11,724 nucleotides of DNA from UBA4064 sp050179135. Its GTDB lineage: Bacteria > Desulfobacterota > Desulfobacteria > Desulfobacterales > Desulfatirhabdiaceae. Numbering within the stretch: the stretch's first letter is position 1; each line of letters begins with the position of its first letter. The stretch spans positions 1-11,724 of the forward strand of contig JBFXFK010000156.1 in assembly GCA_050179135.1 (NCBI GenBank). The letters are read 5' to 3'. The notes under the pieces were generated by a model. The model was not told the origin of the DNA. It made no database searches and saw only the letters and a program-made list of their open reading frames with translations. This document shows positions 5,690-11,724 of the stretch, piece after piece. A program made the translations under genes and the position numbers.

Positions 5690-7375
5690 ATGAATCAACT
5701 GAGCAAATCCCAAAAAAGCAGACTGGCCATTCGGGCCTTCAAAACCATAGCAGACGCCCTGGCGCTGCGGGGGTATTACAAACCCTCTGGAAAATCCGGA
5801 AAAACTCTGGAGAACGCACTGCGTACCCTGAGTCCGGAAATTTACGGAACCATGAATGATGCCCGCAGCATCGAGCTGAAAGGCCTGGAATATGTTCTGG
5901 ACCGGCTTCCCAGAGGAATCGAGTCCTGTACCCGAATTGTATTGACGGCCAAGGAGGAGTTTGATCATACGGCATTTGAAATGATATTGCCGGCCAAACG
6001 CCGTCGGATATCCTACCGGGTCAGTGATGAAGAAATGTGTTTTGTCATCACCACCGGGCTGAGTGAAATCTATGATGTACTGACGCACATCACGTTTTTG
6101 AATATCGAAGCCCGGAAAATATATGCCCAGATGACGGATGAAGCCGGTGAAACCTCAATCAACTGGAAGGAGCTGGAGCGGAATGTGGCAAAGGGCGATT
6201 CGCTCAGTGACCGGGAACTGGATCAGGCCATATGGAGTTTGAGTATCCTGTTGGGCCGAACCTATCATGAAACCCGTGACACCTTTGAATGCCTAAACGA
6301 AATGCAACGGGTAAACAACAGCAACAACGGCCTGTTCAACATCATTTATCAGTTGGGCAAACGGGTTGAGAAGGAAGAATCATCCCGGGATCATCATCTG
6401 CTGATTTATTTTACACCGTCGCTTCAGGACATGATCGGATACCACGCCTACAGCCCCCTGTGGGCGTCTCATATCCGGGACACCCTTGAAAAACTGAATT
6501 TGACAGGAAGACCGGTGCATATCATCAGTTCCAATATGCACAGTGTGGTCAACATTCTGTATGGGTATGCAGCCATATGCGATCAAAGCGATGAAAGGCC
6601 TGAAGGGGATCTGTACCGGTTTCTGATCGGGCTCCGGGGACAGGGTGACAGAATACGAATCTATGCCGCACAACATGGCTTTCACGATGTTCCGGATACA
6701 TCCGGCATGCTGATTCACTGCCAGATCATCGATATGGCCATGCTGGGTGATGTGGCCTTTCATCCGGATCTTCATATTGACCGGGACCATATCAAAAATT
6801 ATCAGCCCGTGTTTGTGGTCATGGACTATGCCTTTGGCACCCAGGCGTACGAGGTGATGGACGAGTTGCTGGAGCAGTTGTATCTTTCTTCAAAAAATGG
6901 CGCCACACCCGTTCGATCCATTTCCATCATGGGAAAGGCCGGTATACTTCCCGGCAAAAAAGGGGATATCATGCTGGCAACCGCCCATGTCATGGAAGGA
7001 ACCCCGCACAATTATCTGGTTCATAACGATTTGAAAAAAGAGGATTTTGATGGCTCCATCGATGTATATGTCGGTCCGATTGTGACCGTTCTGGGTACAT
7101 CGCTGCAAAATCGGGATGTTCTGGAAAAATTTCAGACAACCAGTTGGAAAGCCGTGGGACTGGAAATGGAAGGCGGACACTATCAGCGGGCCATCAGCGG
7201 CGCCATCATCCGGGGCCATCTCCCGGACGATATCCGGCTGCGGTATGCCTATTACGCATCTGACAATCCCCTGGTCAGCGGGCAGACATTATCTTCCGGA
7301 AGCATGGGGGACGAAGGGATCAAGCCGACCTATATGATTACCAAAGTCATTATGGAAAAAATCAGCAACCAGTGA
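5690..7375 (+). CDS. Uncharacterised protein with nucleoside-phosphorylase-like C-terminal domain (DUF6909-like)
   Basis: A 561-aa soluble protein with no signal peptide or membrane segment. The ATG at 5690 is chosen because GAGAGG sits 7 bases before it; a GTG at 5537 would add 51 unlikely residues. The C-terminal third has the look of the PNP/UDP-phosphorylase superfamily: a glycine-rich strand-loop GKAGILPGKKGDIMLATA (415-432), GPIVTVLGT (462-470), the purine/ribose-site-like GLEMEGGHYQ (490-499) and YASDNP (522-527), which parallel the conserved Met-Glu and Ser-Asp elements of nucleoside phosphorylases and AMP nucleosidases. The N-terminal 200 residues are helical and of unknown role; the middle (about 237-345) alternates strands and helices. 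I believe this corresponds to the DUF6909 family but cannot confirm it. Catalysis on a nucleoside or nucleotide is inference. Divergent from acs, convergent with the methyltransferase gene; no clear terminator in the 90-bp gap after it. Confidence 0.75.
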   Translation: MNQLSKSQKSRLAIRAFKTIADALALRGYYKPSGKSGKTLENALRTLSPEIYGTMNDARSIELKGLEYVLDRLPRGIESCTRIVLTAKEEFDHTAFEMILPAKRRRISYRVSDEEMCFVITTGLSEIYDVLTHITFLNIEARKIYAQMTDEAGETSINWKELERNVAKGDSLSDRELDQAIWSLSILLGRTYHETRDTFECLNEMQRVNNSNNGLFNIIYQLGKRVEKEESSRDHHLLIYFTPSLQDMIGYHAYSPLWASHIRDTLEKLNLTGRPVHIISSNMHSVVNILYGYAAICDQSDERPEGDLYRFLIGLRGQGDRIRIYAAQHGFHDVPDTSGMLIHCQIIDMAMLGDVAFHPDLHIDRDHIKNYQPVFVVMDYAFGTQAYEVMDELLEQLYLSSKNGATPVRSISIMGKAGILPGKKGDIMLATAHVMEGTPHNYLVHNDLKKEDFDGSIDVYVGPIVTVLGTSLQNRDVLEKFQTTSWKAVGLEMEGGHYQRAISGAIIRGHLPDDIRLRYAYYASDNPLVSGQTLSSGSMGDEGIKPTYMITKVIMEKISNQ

Positions 7376-7465
7376 CGGGAAAAAGGGCTGGAGACTGAAG
7401 GGTCTGCATACAGCATTCAGCAAAGCAGCCGTCGGACGGTCTGGCGGCATCTCACTACTCAATAC

Positions 7466-7972
7466 TCATATCTCAGTACTGACGGTATTTTTCCGATAAA
7501 TGAAATATCGGCCCGGCTTGACACCGGCGGGGCAGGGCAGCGGGAAAAAAAGGGTTTCTGCCAGGGCGATATTGGAAACGATGATCCCCCCGGTGGCTAT
7601 CAGGGGGTGTAACAACGGACCAATTTTTTCAGCAAACGGTCTGTAGGCTTTTGTATCGCTGGTTCCCAGATCCATATGGACCAGGGCTGCACGTGATGGG
7701 AGCTGATTCTTGGCGGAAATGAGGGTTTCCAGGACATTTCCCAAAATCAGGAATTGATTGGGCGGAAGCGAGCAGGCGTGGGCCCGGACATCCCGTTCAA
7801 AGACATAAATATCCCGTTGAGGCAACAGCTCCCGCAAGTGATCGTATGTACGTCCGTTGCCCAGTCCCAACTCCAGAACCACGCCCGGCAAGCCGGCAAT
7901 GGTCTGCGCGGCCCAGTTCAGACAGTCCCGCTGGGCCTGCATGCGTCGAATGAAACTATCGAGTCTGCTCAT
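7466..7972 (-). CDS. Class I SAM-dependent methyltransferase (Methyltransf_17-like)
   Basis: A 168-aa protein. Motif I is VVLELGLGNGRTYDHL (31-46), the SAM-binding glycine loop; YVFER (56-60) is the acidic end of strand 2 that would contact the ribose; LVHMDLGTSD (97-106) is motif IV; GGIIVSN (128-134) follows. The opening SRLDSFIRRMQAQRDCLNWA and the short length fit the Methyltransf_17 group of small SAM methyltransferases, whose substrate is not known. The ATG at 7972 is preferred; a TTG two codons earlier (7978) is possible, and AGGA lies 10 bases before the ATG. It is the last backbone gene before the integrated element; its start lies about 180 bases from the tRNA scar. Bases 7973-8149 upstream hold no further gene or obvious promoter that I can see. 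Confidence 0.85.
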   Translation of the reverse strand: MSRLDSFIRRMQAQRDCLNWAAQTIAGLPGVVLELGLGNGRTYDHLRELLPQRDIYVFERDVRAHACSLPPNQFLILGNVLETLISAKNQLPSRAALVHMDLGTSDTKAYRPFAEKIGPLLHPLIATGGIIVSNIALAETLFFPLPCPAGVKPGRYFIYRKNTVSTEI

Positions 7973-8149
7973 TGACAACGATTCCTGATGATTGGATGAA
8001 TGATCGTATTCATACCGGATGAGTTTAAAACATTGGCGGGAAAGGCGGATTTGACGGTTGATACGTCCATTGAAACATCTGAAATCATGCTACATGATAT
8101 GGCTTCCGACCGATAACACACCCAAAATCTTTATCTTGAAAGCTTTAAC

Positions 8150-8194
<45 letters not shown>

Positions 8195-8250
8195 ACAAAA
8201 ACAGCCGCTTTTCACCGCTTCCCACTACATTCCATTTTTTCAGAAAACAC

Positions 8251-8279
8251 TTGAAATCATTCTTAAATTAGTCTATATT
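8251..8279 (+). promoter_or_regulatory. Strong sigma70 promoter for the integrase gene
   Basis: TTGAAA (8251-8256), a 17-base spacer and TATATT (8274-8279): each hexamer is one base from consensus and the spacing is optimal. The surroundings are AT-rich. Transcription would start near 8286, before the tandem 12-bp repeats and the integrase ATG. Confidence 0.7.
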
Positions 8280-8322
8280 TCTTTTCAAGACATTGCATGG
8301 TTTTTCATCCATATAGGCGCTT

Positions 8323-8346
8323 ATCTTGTACCCCATCTTGTACCCC
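8323..8346. repeat. Perfect tandem 12-bp direct repeat ATCTTGTACCCC
   Basis: Two adjoining identical copies, 8323-8334 and 8335-8346, lie between the int promoter and the int start, about 130 bases inside the tRNA scar. Short direct repeats in this place are typical of integrase arm-type or excisionase/repressor binding sites; that role is inferred from position. Confidence 0.75.
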
Positions 8347-8373
8347 GTTAATGACGATAAGAGGCTAATAATT

Positions 8374-9588
8374 ATGACGCTTACCGATTTACAGGTGCGA
8401 AAAATGGCACCAAAACCAGAGCGTTTTGAGGTTTTGGACGCGAATGGACTATATATCCGGGTTATGCCGACCGGAAAAAAATCATGGATATTCCGTTATA
8501 ATTTTGAAGGAAATCCGCGACGGTTGACACTGGGAGCCTATCCAGCGGTGACACTGGCAGAGGCAAGGGAAAAACACGCCTTAGCATCACAAAACATCGT
8601 AAAAGGAATTGATCCGGGTGTCAAGAAACAAGAAGAAAAAGCCAAACGAAAGGCCGCACCGACTTTTCAAGACATTCTTGATGAATTTTGGGAAATCGAA
8701 TTGCATGTCAAAAAATCAGGTCTTCAGACTAAAAAATTACTGGAAAAAAATGCTTTGCCTGTCTGGAACAAAAAAAAAGTTGCAGACATTAAAAGGCGTG
8801 ACATTGTGCTTTTGCTTGATGGAATCCGGGCGCGGGCGCCGATTGTTGGGAACCGGGTTCATGGCGCCTTGAGCCGCCTTTTCAACTTTGCAGCCGAGCG
8901 CGGTGTTATTGATGATTCACCTTGTACCCGTATCAAAAAAATCAAAGAGATAAGCAGGAAACGTGTTTTATCAGATGATGAAATCAAGATTTTATGGGCC
9001 GCATTGGATATTGAAAATATAAAAGTTGACATTTACAGGTTGTCAAAACTGGCACTAAAAATGATCTTGTTGACAGGGCAGAGACCGGGCGAGGTTGCCG
9101 GAATGACATGGGCCGAAATTAAAAAAGATTTATGGATACTACCAGCCGACCGCACAAAAAACGGTGAAGAAAATAGAGTCCCATTGAATCCGATGGCGTT
9201 AGAAGTAATTGAACATGCGCGCGACTATTCGGGGGATTCGCATTATGTTTTTCGATCTTCCTATAAATCAGATACAGCTATGAACCGCCACTCTTTAAGC
9301 CGGGCAATTTCACGCCATTGGTTAGAAATTGGTTTTCAGGAAGCATTCACACCGCATGACTTGAGGCGAACACTTAGAACACGACTTGCAGATTTGGGGG
9401 TTACTGATGTTGTTGCAGAGCGAGTCATGGGTCATAAGCTTCAGGGGGTTTTGGAAGTTTACAATCGGTATTCGTATGACACTGAAAAGAGACAGGCGCT
9501 TTTACTTTGGGAACAGTGGTTGCATGAAATTTTGGGGTTTTCAAAACCAGTATCCAATATCATTCAATTTGGGGTGCGACGTGGATAA
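8374..9588 (+). CDS. P4-type tyrosine recombinase/integrase (DUF4102 N-terminus)
   Basis: A 404-aa integrase of the usual length. Residues 1-85 form the DUF4102/Arm DNA-binding domain (MTLTDLQVRKMAPKPERF, then KKSWIFRY and RRLTLGAYPAVTLAEAR). About 95-180 is the core-binding domain and about 197-385 the catalytic domain. The catalytic set is complete: R237 in TGQRPGEV, H328 and R331 in TPHDLRR, H354 in VMGHKL, and the nucleophile Y363 in VYNRY (Y366 is a less likely alternative). The ATG at 8374 has AAGAGG 9 bases upstream; a TTG at 8326 would start inside the tandem repeats and is rejected. It would integrate and excise the element by recombination at the tRNA-Pro 3' end. Its last 8 bases overlap the GTG of the following gene, suggesting co-transcription. 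Confidence 0.95.
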   Translation: MTLTDLQVRKMAPKPERFEVLDANGLYIRVMPTGKKSWIFRYNFEGNPRRLTLGAYPAVTLAEAREKHALASQNIVKGIDPGVKKQEEKAKRKAAPTFQDILDEFWEIELHVKKSGLQTKKLLEKNALPVWNKKKVADIKRRDIVLLLDGIRARAPIVGNRVHGALSRLFNFAAERGVIDDSPCTRIKKIKEISRKRVLSDDEIKILWAALDIENIKVDIYRLSKLALKMILLTGQRPGEVAGMTWAEIKKDLWILPADRTKNGEENRVPLNPMALEVIEHARDYSGDSHYVFRSSYKSDTAMNRHSLSRAISRHWLEIGFQEAFTPHDLRRTLRTRLADLGVTDVVAERVMGHKLQGVLEVYNRYSYDTEKRQALLLWEQWLHEILGFSKPVSNIIQFGVRRG

Positions 9589-9922
9589 AGTCATGGTAAA
9601 GGGGCCGATACACCCCGAACGAACACATTATGAGTGGCAGCTATCCAATGATGAAAGGGTACGTCTGAGAGAAATTTTAAGCGGTTTTGATACTTACTGT
9701 GTCAATGAGTTCATTTCCCATTTTCAACACTTATGCCAAAGTATTTTGACTTGTTCAGAGATGGAAGGTTTTTATAGGCGCCCAAGAAAAGAGGACAAAA
9801 AAAAGAAGCTTTTGACAGCAATAAAAGATTTAGAGAAAGCCCGAGCCATTGCGAAAAGGATAAAAAAAAGGGCTTATTTCTCCGTTTTTGCCATATGGTT
9901 TAGCAGAACCTCAAGATTTTGA
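9581..9922 (+). CDS. Island hypothetical protein, N-terminal part (frameshifted)
   Basis: Unknown family. From the GTG at 9581 (overlapping the int stop; an ATG at 9593 is also possible) the frame gives 113 aa. Residues 1-95 look genuine: SNDERVRLREIL, a cysteine-containing helical middle, then a lysine-rich helix EKARAIAKRIKK. The last 18 residues, after the A8 run at 9862-9869, are out of character and stop at 9922. The downstream frame from the same A8 run stays open to 10259, so the two pieces together would make a protein of about 225 aa. It follows the integrase and is probably cotranscribed with it. No catalytic motif is seen. Confidence 0.6.
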   Translation: MDKVMVKGPIHPERTHYEWQLSNDERVRLREILSGFDTYCVNEFISHFQHLCQSILTCSEMEGFYRRPRKEDKKKKLLTAIKDLEKARAIAKRIKKRAYFSVFAIWFSRTSRF

Positions 9923-10259
9923 TTGGGGCGAGGCGCTTTGTGATAGCCAAAGTTGTGCATTTGGGATTGACAAGTACACGAGCAGACTGATTAACGTTCT
10001 CAAAAAATCACCCGATTTACTATCAAAAAATGGAAGCCCTGGGACAATAGCGAAAGAATTTGGTACAGAGCTATGCGATGCATATATGGAGCATATTGGA
10101 CGACCCACAACTACAAACTCCAAAAGATCGAACAAAGGCCAGTTTTATCATTTAGTTGAATACGCCTTTGAAATAGTTGGATTGCCGAGTGAAGATGTTG
10201 CAAAAGTAGTTATCGCAGCCTGCCCTAAAAGGGGATGGAACCCCCCAAAAAAGGAATAG
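9864..10259 (+). pseudogene. Island hypothetical protein, C-terminal part (other frame after the A8 run)
   Basis: About 130 codons read GLISPFLPYGLAEPQDFDWG and end GLPSEDVAKVVIAACPKRGW. The end, with FYHLVEYAFEIVGLPSED, is a style common in accessory-island proteins of unknown function. There is no good start codon or ribosome site; the first usable start is a TTG at 9888 inside the overlap. Removing one A from the A8 run joins it in frame to the upstream piece, so it is called the second half of one gene rather than an independent gene. Function unknown. Confidence 0.6.
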
Positions 10260-10294
10260 TTCCGTCATATAATCAAAGCATTTCATCCTTATAT

Positions 10295-10338
10295 AATGCC
10301 TGTCAGAGTTAATCACTTTGATGGGCATTTTTATTTTT
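10295..10338 (+). terminator. Rho-independent terminator before the AlpA-type gene
   Basis: Arms 10295-10309 and 10315-10329 form a 15-bp stem with three G-U pairs and a 5-base loop, followed by TTTATTTTT. It ends the int-hypothetical unit 36 bases after its stop, and lies immediately before the ribosome site of the AlpA-type gene. The alpA-DUF3987 pair would then need readthrough or a promoter within 10260-10340; none is obvious. Confidence 0.75.
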
Positions 10339-10349
10339 AAGGGGGATTT

Positions 10350-10565
10350 ATGCAAAAAAGGATTATCAGAAAACCCGAACTTTTTTTAAAGATTGGCCTT
10401 TCAGACGCTACGATTTGGAGAATGGAGAGGGCCGGACGTTTTCCGCAGCGGATTCAACTGGGCGGAAATTCGGTTGGATGGTTTGATGACGAAATAGAAT
10501 TATGGCTTTCAGAAAAAGCAGCAGATCGGGTTGAAAGGCGGATGACTGATGAACGGGGCCGCTGA
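10350..10565 (+). CDS. AlpA-family regulator / excisionase-like protein
   Basis: A 71-aa MerR-like winged-helix DNA-binding protein of the phage AlpA type. Signature: RKPELFLKIGLSDATIWRMERAGRFPQRIQLGGNSVGWFDDEIELWL, with the recognition helix SDATIWRMERAGRFP and the wing ending VGWFDDEIEXWL-style. AlpA homologues activate integrase expression or act as excisionases in P4/CP4-57-like elements, so it probably controls excision or expression of this island. The ATG at 10350 follows AAGGGGG by 4 bases. It overlaps the next gene by 17 bases, implying translational coupling. Confidence 0.88.
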   Translation: MQKRIIRKPELFLKIGLSDATIWRMERAGRFPQRIQLGGNSVGWFDDEIELWLSEKAADRVERRMTDERGR

Positions 10566-10992
10566 ATGGACAACGGAACGACTCCGCGAAATGGGCCAAA
10601 AGGCAGAGCAAGCCGAACGTGAAAAGTACTGCCCAAACAGTGACGATGAAATTGACGATGATCCCGAATTGTGGCCGAGACTGTCACCGGACGCAATCCA
10701 TAAGGGGTTGATCGGGGATTTTATCACAGCAGCCACCAGATACAGCGAGGCAGATGCAGCCGCGATTCTTGGAACCTTTCTAACCCGGTTATCGGTTGAG
10801 ATTGGCCGGTCTCCGTTCATGATGATCGGGGACGGAAAACAGCACGTCAATCTTTTGGCCGCTATCGCAGGGCCTACAGGGGCAGGCAGAAAAGGCACAT
10901 CTGCAAAGCCGGTTGAACGTGTTTTCCAGTCATTGGCGGACACATACCAGCACGAACCACACCGGGGCCGTTATCCAGTGGTGAGGGGTTGA
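10549..10992 (+). CDS. DUF3987 helicase/primase-like island protein, N-terminal part (frameshifted)
   Basis: 147 aa from the ATG at 10549 (AGGCGG 7 bases upstream, overlap with the AlpA-type gene). It shows the start of the DUF3987 domain: WPRLSPDAIHKGLIGDFI (42-59), TFLTRLSVEIGRSPF (76-90), and the P-loop-like GPTGAGRKGTS (108-118), the form this family uses for nucleotide binding. The reading changes to unlikely residues (RYPVVRG) and stops at 10992. The family motif LSSGEGLI appears in another frame at 10971-10994, so one base has been lost near the G4 at 10964-10967. Restoring one G gives a 352-aa protein through 11606. DUF3987 proteins are linked to phage, plasmid and island replication; the activity of this one is not known. 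Confidence 0.75.
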   Translation: MNGAAEWTTERLREMGQKAEQAEREKYCPNSDDEIDDDPELWPRLSPDAIHKGLIGDFITAATRYSEADAAAILGTFLTRLSVEIGRSPFMMIGDGKQHVNLLAAIAGPTGAGRKGTSAKPVERVFQSLADTYQHEPHRGRYPVVRG

Positions 10993-11606
10993 TTGATGCG
11001 GTTAAAGATCAGGTTTTATCTTGGGTGGTGGATAAAAAAAGCAAGGTTGGTGAATGGGTGATCGTTCATCCGGGGGTTGATGATAAGCGTTTATTTGTCT
11101 TGACAGAGGAATTAGCGAGCGCGCTGCAAGCAATGGCGCGCGAGGGTAACACGCTATCAAGTATCGTTCGGCAGGTGTTTGACACTGGCAATCTTGAGCC
11201 GCTTACAAAGTCAGTTAAGATCAAGGCAACAGGCGCGCACATTGGGATTGTTGGGCATGTCACCACATATGAATTGAATGGACTGTTACAGGATGGCGAA
11301 ATTCACAACGGGTTAATCAATCGGTTTTTGTGGTTTTGTGCCAGACGTCAAAAAGTCTGCCCATTCCCGAAACCAATAACTGACAGTGACATTCAAAACT
11401 TTCAGTCAGGAATAAAGGAAATCGTGAATTTTGCAAGCAAGACAAAGGAAATCACCTTTTCAAAATCATCCGCAGATCAATGGATGAACATCTATCCTGT
11501 CTTGTCAGAATCCCGTGGTGGATACCTGGGGGCCGTTCTGGAAAGAGCGCCAGCGTTAGTGTTACGCCTTGCAATGATTCACAGTTTGATTGATTGCCGG
11601 TGTTGA
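10962..11606 (+). pseudogene. DUF3987 protein, C-terminal part (shifted frame, also truncated)
   Basis: The second frame opens with PGPLSSGEGLIDAVKDQVL and carries the rest of the family core: VDDKRLFVLTEELASALQ, AMAREGNTLSSIVRQVFD, ATGAHIGIVGHVTTYELNG, the NGLINRFLWFCARRQK stretch, and the helical VLERAPALVLRLAMIHSLID. Homologues I recall go on for about 60 residues past this point (a helix with an ALAVW-type sequence, then a conserved end). Here the frame runs out at DCRC and a TGA at 11604-11606, followed by AT-rich sequence. It has only a poor TTG start (10989) and no ribosome site, so it is not an independent gene. The piece is broken at both ends. Confidence 0.75.
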
Positions 11607-11613
11607 TTACAAT

Positions 11614-11690
11614 GATATCCTGATAAGATTTTGAAGTGGTATTTTGCCTGAATGTTGCATGATTTCAGTTAATTTTATCAGAAGGATATT
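11614..11690. repeat. Imperfect inverted repeat at the right edge, possible IS or terminator structure
   Basis: Arm 11614-11630 (GATATCCTGATAAGATT) and arm 11671-11690 (AATTTTATCAGAAGGATATT) are inverted copies with a 3-base bulge and two mismatches, separated by 40 bases. It begins 8 bases after the truncated DUF3987 frame. Bases 11607-11724 contain no gene I can support. It may be the end of a mobile element inserted into the DUF3987 gene; this cannot be settled within the window. Confidence 0.35.
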
Positions 11691-11724
11691 TCTGTTTGGA
11701 GCTATTTCCACCTGACTATACTGA

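Noticed and set aside
7449..7482. Loose ACTCA/TACT repetition and the palindrome TCAGTACTGA near the methyltransferase stop
   Set aside because: Short and imperfect; the palindrome overlaps the end of the coding sequence and has no T tract, so it is not a credible terminator or repeat array.
8326..8373. TTG at 8326 as the integrase start
   Set aside because: It would place the N-terminus inside the tandem repeats and before the well-placed AAGAGG and ATG; the extra residues do not match the DUF4102 family start.

Overview
The window looks like a piece of a draft genome from a mid-GC Gram-negative bacterium, most plausibly an anaerobic Desulfobacterota-type (deltaproteobacterial) organism. 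That guess rests on gene style only: an acetate-activating enzyme, a nucleoside-phosphorylase-like orphan family, GTG/TTG starts and an AlpA/DUF3987 island. No marker gene in the window proves the taxonomy. A run of 100 N at 1402-1501 is a scaffold gap, so the order of the two sides is an assembly inference.

Left part, 1-8149 (chromosomal backbone): htpX (membrane zinc protease, +) has a credible sigma70 promoter and a perfect 13-bp terminator. That terminator is shared with a convergent small YheU-family gene (-) that runs into the gap. After the gap come a secreted M43-type zinc metalloprotease (+) and, convergent with it, a large acetyl-CoA synthetase (-) carrying an N-terminal GHKL/anti-sigma-kinase-like ATPase domain. 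Divergent from acs is a 561-aa protein with a nucleoside-phosphorylase-like C-terminus (+). It converges on a small SAM-dependent methyltransferase (-).

Right part, 8150-11724 (integrated element): the boundary is the 3' half of a tRNA-Pro(GGG) gene on the minus strand, truncated at the anticodon loop, which is the classic attL scar. Directly inside lie a strong TTGAAA-N17-TATATT promoter, a perfect tandem 12-bp repeat (ATCTTGTACCCC twice), a P4-type tyrosine integrase, an unknown accessory protein, a strong terminator, an AlpA-type regulator/excisionase and a DUF3987 helicase/primase-like protein. Several island genes are broken. The unknown protein is split at an A8 run, the DUF3987 gene is split at a G4 run just before its conserved LSSGEGLI motif, and the DUF3987 C-terminus is missing at the right edge, beside an imperfect inverted repeat. 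The backbone genes are intact by comparison, so the island appears to be decaying, unless these are homopolymer errors.

The most notable items are the GHKL-ACS fusion, the uncharacterised nucleoside-phosphorylase-like protein divergent from it, and the att/integrase junction with its tandem repeats. I see no CRISPR array, rRNA or complete tRNA gene.
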